In this document: in pieces, positions 41,674-44,651 of the stretch
Position numbering within the stretch: the stretch's first letter is position 1
Layout of the letters: each line of letters opens with the position of its first letter
The notes under the pieces: generated by a model
What the model was told of the DNA's origin: nothing
The model's input: the letters and a program-made list of their open reading frames with translations, nothing else
Database searches by the model: none
From: Candidatus Saccharimonadota bacterium
GTDB lineage: Bacteria > Patescibacteriota > Saccharimonadia > Saccharimonadales > Saccharimonadaceae
Length of the DNA: 44,651 bases
NCBI GenBank assembly: GCA_017406775.1
Contig: JAFQXV010000002.1
Location: 1 to 44,651, forward strand
Direction of reading: 5' to 3'
Made by a program: the position numbers and the translations under genes

Positions 41674-41955
41674 TCACATATTGAACAAATCTGCGTGCGA
41701 GCCGGTGTCGATTAAAGTTAGAACTAAGATATCATCCCGGATTTCATATACTAACAGCCAGTCTGGATTGATATGACATTCTCGATATTTCTTAAACTGA
41801 CCCTTTAAAGCATGGTCCTTGTACTTAATGTCTAACTTCTTTCCATTCCGTAATAATTCTACAACTATTTGCAATTCTTCTTTCTTGAGCCCACGTTTTT
41901 GCATCTGTTTGTAATTCTTTTTAAATTTGCTGGTCGCTTGTAGGCTATATTTCAT
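41674..41955 (-). CDS. YafQ/RelE-family mRNA interferase toxin
   Basis: A 93-residue basic protein with the RelE/YafQ fold pattern: SKFKKNYKQMQKRG, ALKGQFKKYRECHINPDWLLVYEI and LTLIDTGSHADLF. The catalytic-type residues are present in CHINPDW and in the C-terminal TGSHADLF. It would cut mRNA on the ribosome when free of its antitoxin. Its ATG overlaps the antitoxin stop (ATGA), the standard arrangement. Confidence 0.9.
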   Translation of the reverse strand: MKYSLQATSKFKKNYKQMQKRGLKKEELQIVVELLRNGKKLDIKYKDHALKGQFKKYRECHINPDWLLVYEIRDDILVLTLIDTGSHADLFNM

Positions 41956-42236
41956 TCTGTCTCCATCGCCGCCCAGAATTCTTCAGACGAATCATATGTT
42001 GGGGTATTTGGATCTTTTGCCATTGCTTTTGCCTCTTTTATCGCTTCTAGAAGTTCTTCGGTAGGTTGCGGTTTCTTGATACGGAAAGGAATACTGCCAG
42101 TATTGACACATTGTTTCAAAAACATATTCACGGCACCAGACATACTGGTTCCAAGTTCTTCAAAAAGCTCGTTGGCCTCTTCCTTGGTCTTTTTATCTAC
42201 TCTAATTTGGATTGGTATCGTGGTGCTTGTACTCAT
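41952..42236 (-). CDS. DinJ/RelB-family antitoxin
   Basis: A 94-residue protein with an N-terminal ribbon-helix-helix (TTIPIQIRVDKKTKEEANELFEELGTSMSGAVNMFLKQ), which forms the DNA-binding dimer, and a C-terminal tail (SSEEFWAAMETE) that would wrap the toxin. It should repress its own promoter through the inverted repeat at 42265-42306. The ATG at 42236, with AAAAGGAA upstream, is preferred to the frame start at 42263, which lies too near the promoter. Confidence 0.88.
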   Translation of the reverse strand: MSTSTTIPIQIRVDKKTKEEANELFEELGTSMSGAVNMFLKQCVNTGSIPFRIKKPQPTEELLEAIKEAKAMAKDPNTPTYDSSEEFWAAMETE

Positions 42237-42264
42237 ATTATTCCTTTTCATTGTTTGACTCAAT

Positions 42265-42306
42265 TATACTACAAAGACATTACAAATGCAATAAGTTTGT
42301 AGTATA
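42265..42306 (-). promoter_or_regulatory. Promoter and operator of the toxin-antitoxin operon
   Basis: Perfect 11-base arms TATACTACAAA/TTTGTAGTATA (42265-42275 and 42296-42306) flank TTGCAT-N17-TATAAT on the minus strand. An operator overlapping the promoter is expected for ribbon-helix-helix autorepression. Confidence 0.7.
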
Positions 42307-42341
42307 GATTCGGGTTATCAAGCAAACCATGAATTGATTTA

Positions 42342-42971
42342 TTAACTTCTAATGAGCATATCACTAGACAGCATGTTTTTAATTCTCTCTGGATATCCAT
42401 TAGTTTTCTTGTCCCAACTACTGACATACACGGAAAGAATATACCTAGTAGCTTCATCTTCTGAGCGACCGGACGGTTCTCTATTTTTACCCCAATCACA
42501 TTGAAAAGGTAAATTACTTCCATTTGGGCGTAATTCTTTAATTCTTTTAAGCGAGGTCCAAAAGATATCGCTCGTATCATTTTTATTGACTATAAGAAAA
42601 TAATAATCGTATCCGTATCTTAAATTCTCGGCAAGCATCTCGTTAAAACTATCCCAATCAATCGGCATATCCTTAATCCCGGTTAATGCGTACCCCATTC
42701 CGATTTTTGAGGAAAGATTATCTGCTGCTCCATTATTGAGGTAGGACACCTTCACGTTAACATATATTTCTTGGTTGTTTTTCCGAAAACCAAAATCATA
42801 CCATGACCTGATATTCGGGACATCAATTTCTTTTGGATATTTTTTCCTTAATAGATTAATAATTTGATCTTCATTGGCGATCGAATTAACTCGCCCATCA
42901 TTACTTGATGCTACTAGAATGAGACTTTCTAACGATAAATAATTGACCATTTCATCTAAATAGTGTTCCAT
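42342..42971 (-). CDS. Type II restriction endonuclease (EcoRV-like fold, putative)
   Basis: A 209-residue protein. The segment SWYDFGFRKNNQEIYVNVKVSYLN fits a PD-(D/E)xK core with Asp59 and N-x-K (72-74), and its surroundings resemble the region around Asp74, Asp90 and Lys92 of EcoRV as I remember it. Asn at the second acidic position is unusual and could change or abolish activity. It follows the methyltransferase gene with a 20-base overlap, so the pair forms a restriction-modification operon and this is the expected nuclease. The recognition sequence is unknown. Confidence 0.7.
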   Translation of the reverse strand: MEHYLDEMVNYLSLESLILVASSNDGRVNSIANEDQIINLLRKKYPKEIDVPNIRSWYDFGFRKNNQEIYVNVKVSYLNNGAADNLSSKIGMGYALTGIKDMPIDWDSFNEMLAENLRYGYDYYFLIVNKNDTSDIFWTSLKRIKELRPNGSNLPFQCDWGKNREPSGRSEDEATRYILSVYVSSWDKKTNGYPERIKNMLSSDMLIRS

Positions 42972-44091
42972 CTATCGGTGCCTCCTGTAATGATTTTTGA
43001 GAAAACATATATCTACCTCCGGTCATAAACCCAAGTTTTTGCCAATCAACCTCATTTAAACGAGAAACTGCATTTTCAAGATTGATGTTTTCTTTGGGAA
43101 ATAGAGCCAAGATGGAGCCGTCCCATTTTTTGCATTTGTTTAGGAAAAAAGGGTTATTAAGTCTTGTCCTACAGTTCACATATATTCTCTCCCTTCTCTC
43201 TTCAAAATTGACTGGCCTGCCCCACATAAACCAGTTTGTCTCGTCGAATTTTTTTATTTTTCTACTGATTAATGTCTCTTTGTATTTTTCGAGTTCTGGT
43301 GAATACTGCTGATAAATAAGTTTTCTTAGCTCCCCTGTCTTTCGTGTTTTCGAGCAAACAAATTCCTCTCCCTTTTCGCTAACAAAAAACGCATCTGCAC
43401 CACTAACGGCCCCAACTTTAATATCAAAGAAATCCCCAATTCTGTTACTAACACCTTCACCAACAAACGATATAATTCCGTTATTGATTACACTAATTAA
43501 TTCTCCATCTAAAGTTGTTGTCTTCCTGCTAAAATTGTCTTTTTCGTACCTAAAAATGCAGATGTTTGGACACGCATCTTCGAAGAACTTCTCGTCTCCA
43601 TAGTCATAATAATGAGTGATTGTGCCGTTCTTGAACAGTAGTTCATTGACATCTTTAGCTGATGTTTGTTTGATAAATTCTCTTGGAACAATAAATATTA
43701 ATTCTCCGTGAGCCCTAAGGTGATGAAAACATTTTTCTATAAAGTATATATAAAGGTTAGCTTGCACTTTGATGCGTGTATTTTTTGGTTTTTTAAAAAG
43801 CGAATTATCAACATAGGGTGGATTACCGATAATGGTATCGAATTTCTCTTCCGTTCCATAATCGAAGAAGTCCATTATTAAAACATCATTGTCATGAACT
43901 ACTGTTTTATCTTTTTCTATAAACACTGATTCGTTGTTTTTTAATTCTTTAAATGCACCAGCACCACAAGATGGTTCGAGCAGTCGGCCCTTGTTTTTGA
44001 TTAAGGAAATACACTCCTTAACAAGTTTCTTTGGCGTAAAAAATTGGCCATAGCGTTGCCGATGAGTGATTTCGCCGTTTCTATCAATCAT
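42952..44091 (-). CDS. Adenine-specific DNA methyltransferase of a type II R-M system
   Basis: A 379-residue N6-adenine methyltransferase. Gamma-class order: RYGQFFTP, SAM motif LLEPSCGAGAF (37-47), acidic motif near IEKD, catalytic NPPY (90-93), then GELIFIVPREFIKQ. The long C-terminal part (about 200-379) is the likely target-recognition domain, as in TaqI/HincII-type enzymes. The ATG at 44091 with GGGAG upstream is preferred to the frame start at 44130. It protects host DNA from the nuclease encoded next. Confidence 0.9.
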   Translation of the reverse strand: MIDRNGEITHRQRYGQFFTPKKLVKECISLIKNKGRLLEPSCGAGAFKELKNNESVFIEKDKTVVHDNDVLIMDFFDYGTEEKFDTIIGNPPYVDNSLFKKPKNTRIKVQANLYIYFIEKCFHHLRAHGELIFIVPREFIKQTSAKDVNELLFKNGTITHYYDYGDEKFFEDACPNICIFRYEKDNFSRKTTTLDGELISVINNGIISFVGEGVSNRIGDFFDIKVGAVSGADAFFVSEKGEEFVCSKTRKTGELRKLIYQQYSPELEKYKETLISRKIKKFDETNWFMWGRPVNFEERRERIYVNCRTRLNNPFFLNKCKKWDGSILALFPKENINLENAVSRLNEVDWQKLGFMTGGRYMFSQKSLQEAPIDGTLFR

Positions 44092-44123
44092 GGTCTCCCT
44101 TCCCCATAGACCACAATCGAAAA

Positions 44124-44143
44124 GTGACACCTTGCGGTGCCAC
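44124..44143 (-). promoter_or_regulatory. Hairpin in the R-M operon leader
   Basis: GTGGCACC/GGTGTCAC with a GCA-type loop, just after a possible -10 (TATAGT) and before the methyltransferase ATG. It repeats the GACACC motif of the neighbouring terminator and may be an operator or a leader structure. Confidence 0.45.
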
Positions 44144-44154
44144 TATACTAAGCT

Positions 44155-44180
44155 AAAAAACAGGACACCGCGACGGTGTC
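44155..44180 (-). terminator. Terminator of the 44181-44316 RNA unit
   Basis: GACACCG/CGGTGTC with a TCG loop (44164-44180), then CTG and six T on the minus strand. Three bases are shared with the outer stem of the RNA. Confidence 0.75.
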
Positions 44181-44316
44181 AATAACGTTTTTCCGCACTC
44201 AGACCAGTTAAGATCTAAATGTTTCGCGCGATGCCCTGATTGATAATCTCAACTGTAACAACGCGCAAAGCTAGTGCGGTTCGTAGTCTAAGTACGGATA
44301 TTAAATTGTTATTGAC
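44155..44316 (-). ncRNA. Novel structured RNA candidate, about 160 bases
   Basis: From TGGTATAAT (44323-44331) to a terminator. Nested perfect stems: GTCAATAAC/GTTATTGAC (44308-44316 with 44178-44186), CCGCACT/AGTGCGG (44273-44279 with 44193-44199), GCGCG/CGCGC plus TTT/AAA (44262-44269 with 44222-44230) and TTGA/TCAA at the tip (44240-44252). This makes one long rod with internal loops, similar in size and outline to 6S RNA. There is no ORF. It lies between the 16S terminator and the restriction-modification operon. Confidence 0.6.
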
Positions 44317-44322
44317 GATTTA

Positions 44323-44331
44323 ATTATACCA
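44323..44331 (-). promoter_or_regulatory. Extended -10 promoter of the RNA candidate
   Basis: TGGTATAAT on the minus strand, directly downstream of the 16S terminator T-run. Confidence 0.65.
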
Positions 44332-44341
44332 TACTACCAAC

Positions 44342-44367
44342 AAAAAACCGCCCAAAAGGGCGGTTTT
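44342..44367 (-). terminator. Terminator of the 16S rRNA transcript
   Basis: AAAACCGCCC/GGGCGGTTTT with a 4-base loop and six T on the minus strand, about 170 bases after the 16S 3' end. No 23S gene lies between. Confidence 0.85.
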
Positions 44368-44533
44368 CCTTTAACAACTTAGTTGTGCAATTTTCATCTG
44401 TTAGTTTTGAATAGCTTAATGTTACGTCTCGAGCGAACTCAAGAGTTGTTATGATTTAAGCTTTTAATCATAACCGTAACCGACCTAGATACATGTGTCC
44501 TTACGGATTCATGCTCATCAATTCCTTCTCAAG
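44368..44533 (-). other. 16S rRNA downstream spacer
   Basis: Transcribed tail after 16S. It has short inverted repeats: GGAATTG region, GATTTAAGC/GCTTAA-like pairs and CTCAAGAG/CTCGAGCG. No tRNA or ORF is seen. Confidence 0.5.
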
Positions 44534-44540
44534 AAAGGAG
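44495..44540 (-). repeat. 16S 3'-end direct repeat, intact copy
   Basis: Matches the remnant at 41600-41645 in the same orientation at 40 of 46 bases. The two copies enclose the toxin-antitoxin and restriction-modification genes. Confidence 0.8.
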
Positions 44541-44651
44541 GTAATCCATCCACACGTTCTCGTACGGATGCCTTGTTACGACTTAACCCCAATCATCTCC
44601 CCCACCTTAGGCCGACGAATCGGACTTCGGGTGTTGGTGACTCTCATGGTT
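44534..44651 (-). rRNA. rrs: 16S ribosomal RNA, 3' end (partial)
   Basis: The last 118 bases of 16S run off the right edge. On the minus strand: AACCATGAGAGTCACCAACA at the edge, then GGGGTTAAGTCGTAACAAGG and GGATTACCTCCTTTCT, which holds a standard anti-Shine-Dalgarno CCTCCTTT. The spacer that follows ends at a terminator without 23S, so the ribosomal RNA genes are not linked on this side. Confidence 0.97.

Noticed and set aside
41661-44494. Integron or transposon
   Set aside because: No integrase, transposase or terminal inverted repeats are visible; only the rRNA-derived direct repeats support mobility.

Overview
The window looks like a piece of a reduced, host-dependent bacterial genome of the Candidate Phyla Radiation (Patescibacteria), most likely Candidatus Saccharibacteria (TM7). 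This is inference from the compact gene set, the short versions of IF-2, Fmt and MurG, a solitary VirD4/TraG-like ATPase, DUF5663-type small proteins, and 16S rRNA that is not followed by 23S. UGA is used as a stop and the 16S 3' end carries a normal anti-Shine-Dalgarno sequence. No database was searched; family names come from motifs and memory.

Layout. 1-4294: the tail of an unknown gene, a sigma-region-4/HARE-HTH regulator and a large TraG-like ATPase, followed by a 670-base region with stem-loops and a small decayed gene. 4969-12299 (minus strand): a division and cell-wall cluster, transcribed rsmH, a tiny ORF plus structured RNA, ftsL, ftsI, mraY, ftsW, murG, ftsQ-like. 12300-14263: a divergent regulatory region with a possible ncRNA, a small GC-rich gene and an orphan KwaB-like (DUF4868) gene. 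14464-21508: CYTH, recJ and a winged-helix gene facing priA, a bile-salt-hydrolase-like gene, def and fmt. 21512-24557 (minus): infB, then a DUF5663-like gene with a metallopeptidase-like gene. 24747-29763: tRNA-Asn, a small membrane protein, a HerA-like ATPase, a glycosyltransferase broken by one amber codon, and an acyl-CoA-synthetase-like gene. 29831-35389: a 1026-residue protein of unknown function with a second DUF5663-like partner, ribosomal protein S1, an ImmA/IrrE-like peptidase and a KGG-repeat stress protein. 35590-38971: a small-RNA candidate, a DUF3137 gene and an ABC exporter pair. 38974-41176: tRNA-Ile, tRNA-Ala, a polysaccharide deacetylase, a SpoU methyltransferase and a second small GC-rich gene. 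41341-44651: candidate ncRNAs, a YafQ/DinJ toxin-antitoxin pair and a type II restriction-modification operon, enclosed between a decayed copy of the 16S 3' end and the real 16S 3' end.

Three patterns stand out. First, about ten genes have TATAAT (usually TGnTATAAT) exactly 6-7 bases before the ATG, so their mRNAs are predicted to be leaderless, while operon-internal genes use Shine-Dalgarno sites. Second, many intergenic gaps hold very long stem-loops or cloverleaf-like inverted repeats; two share a 17-base palindrome that also occurs inside the priA coding sequence, and two lie in the predicted 5' leaders of rpsA and infB. Third, a 2.8-kb defence cassette (restriction-modification plus toxin-antitoxin) is flanked by direct repeats made from the 16S rRNA 3' end, next to two promoter-to-terminator units that look like uncharacterised structured RNAs. 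Together with the KwaB-like gene, these are the best candidates for undescribed biology here.
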